DNA of 6,212 nucleotides from JBOGED01 sp050743625. Lineage in GTDB: Bacteria; Actinomycetota; Nitriliruptoria; Euzebyales; Egibacteraceae. Positions 5,310 through 6,212 of the stretch are shown in pieces. Within the stretch, counting starts at the first letter, position 1; every line of letters begins with the position of its first letter. The position numbers and the translations under genes were made by a program. The notes under the pieces are model-generated. The model worked only from the letters and a program-made list of their open reading frames with translations. It was not told the DNA's origin and did not search any database. The stretch covers positions 1 through 6,212 of the forward strand of contig JBOGED010000260.1 of the NCBI GenBank assembly GCA_050743625.1, in the 5' to 3' direction.

Positions 5310-6212
5310 CTATCGCCTCCCCGGCGGGGGACGCGGGACGAGCCCGAGGCGGCGGGCGAAGGCGGCGAACTCGGCGTCATCCGCGACTACGGTCGAGTAG
5401 ATCCACGTGTAGTGCTGCCGCAGCCCGACGATACGGCGCGCTTCGGCGGGGCCACGCAGCGTGCGCAGCGCGTCGTACTCGAGCCAGCACACCAGCAGGT
5501 GGAGGTAGGTCGAATGCTCGTTCCGGGCGCCGGTCGGCGGCTCGGTGGGGACGACCGGCCAGCGCTCGTGGAGCCAGCGGATGGCGCCCTGGAAGGCGTC
5601 GGCGTCGAGGATGGTCAGCCACCAATGGCATTGCTCGTGCAGGTAGGTGGCGAGCAACCGGTCGTCGTCGTCGACCCAGCGGCTGTTCAAGGTAAGGATC
5701 GGGTGGCTGTGAGGCCGGGACCATGTCTCGATCCGCACGTCGTCGGTCCATCGCCAGGGCCGCAGGTCGTAGGTGTCGTGAAGGCGGAGGAGTTGGCCGC
5801 GTGTCAGCGCCTCCGCCCACGTGTTGCGGACCAGGGTGATCGTGGGATCACCGGGTTTGGGTGGCGGCAGCCACGCGGTGATGCCGCCGCTGGCGTGCCG
5901 CCCAGCCCAAACCTCCAGCTGGTCCGGGGTGCGGATGCCGCCTTCGATCACCGCGCGGTATACCTCGACGCTCGCGCACGGCCGCGGCGATCCGCGTGCC
6001 GCTATCCACTCCTTCAACTCGAGGACAGCGCGCCGCTGGTCGCTGTCCAGGACTCGGGGCAGCACGTCGATGAGGTCCACGGCTCGCGGCCCAGAATGCA
6101 AGGAGGCCAGCGTCCAGACGTCGAGCTTCCACTCCACCCCGTCGTCGTCGACGACCCGCAGCTGCCAGTGCAACCCCTGATCGGGCCCGTCGAGATGGTT
6201 GGCATACGCGGC
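5310..6212 (-). CDS. Unnamed protein: nucleotidyltransferase-like segment joined to an HEQCHW metalloprotein-like domain (5' end outside window)
   Basis: The frame is open for 300 codons to the right edge, so the start is probably beyond it; the in-frame TTG at 6173 has no convincing support. Residue numbers below count from that TTG. The first part has DGVEWKLDVWTL (11-22), like the strand carrying the last catalytic Asp of nucleotidyltransferase folds, then VLELKEWIAARG and ASVEVYRAVIEGGIRTPDQL (to about 86). A Pro-rich linker (WLPPPKPGDP, 101-110) follows. The second part has HSHPILTLNSRW (155-166), LLATYLHEQCHWWL (His179, Glu180, His183) and STYLHLLVCWLEYDALRTLR (221-240, with Glu232 a candidate third ligand), then HYTWIYSTVV. 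The HExxH pattern suggests zinc binding or a peptidase, but no function is established. It probably heads an operon with the metallo-hydrolase gene. No signal peptide or membrane segment is visible. Confidence 0.75.
   Translation of the reverse strand, partial: AAYANHLDGPDQGLHWQLRVVDDDGVEWKLDVWTLASLHSGPRAVDLIDVLPRVLDSDQRRAVLELKEWIAARGSPRPCASVEVYRAVIEGGIRTPDQLEVWAGRHASGGITAWLPPPKPGDPTITLVRNTWAEALTRGQLLRLHDTYDLRPWRWTDDVRIETWSRPHSHPILTLNSRWVDDDDRLLATYLHEQCHWWLTILDADAFQGAIRWLHERWPVVPTEPPTGARNEHSTYLHLLVCWLEYDALRTLRGPAEARRIVGLRQHYTWIYSTVVADDAEFAAFARRLGLVPRPPPGRR

Noticed and set aside
5377..5820. A 147-codon minus-strand frame in a different phase
   Set aside because: It lies within the HEQCHW-domain gene. 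Its Arg/Pro/Ala-rich translation is typical of an off-frame reading of high-GC coding DNA.
1..6212. CRISPR array, tRNA/rRNA genes, defence or toxin-antitoxin system
   Set aside because: I saw no regularly spaced repeats, no tRNA-like cloverleaf sequence and no known defence gene motifs. The ArsR-SRPBCC overlap is a common regulatory arrangement, not a toxin-antitoxin pair.

Overview
The window is high-GC DNA that reads like an actinomycete chromosome. The signs are strong G/C bias at third codon positions, GTG and TTG start codons, a DinB/mycothiol-type TIGR03086 protein, an ECF42-type sigma factor and a Tn3 transposase resembling those of actinobacteria. The genus cannot be decided from the sequence.

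Layout, left to right. (1) 1-683, plus strand: the C-terminal three-quarters of an ECF42-type sigma factor, cut by the window edge. (2) 684-1013: a gene-free convergent region with a nested hairpin and an AT-rich patch. (3) 1014-1391, minus strand: a small TfoX_N-like protein. (4) 1392-1501: a divergent regulatory region with a good minus-strand promoter and two tandem CAAG-N6-CTTG inverted repeats, which are candidate operators. (5) 1502-2851, plus strand: a tightly overlapping three-gene operon made of a TIGR03086/DinB-like protein, an ArsR-type repressor and an AHSA1-type SRPBCC protein. (6) 2852-4188: a gene graveyard. It holds a possible ArsR-like scrap, an internally deleted and frameshifted Tn3-family transposase (minus strand) with one recognisable terminal inverted repeat, and directly abutting that repeat the C-terminal part of an imine-reductase-like NAD(P)-dependent oxidoreductase broken by several single-base frameshifts. 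(7) 4218-6212, minus strand: a probable two-gene unit. The upstream gene runs off the right edge and joins the end of a nucleotidyltransferase-like domain to an HEQCHW metalloprotein-like domain. The downstream gene is an intact metallo-beta-lactamase-fold hydrolase of the COG1237 type.

The clearest working module is regions 3-5. The ArsR protein probably controls its own operon, and perhaps the divergent TfoX-like gene, through the tandem palindromes. The graveyard is best explained by a Tn3-like element inserting into an oxidoreductase gene, followed by deletion and drift. I see no CRISPR array, tRNA, rRNA or complete mobile element. Family names are from memory of motifs; no database search was run.
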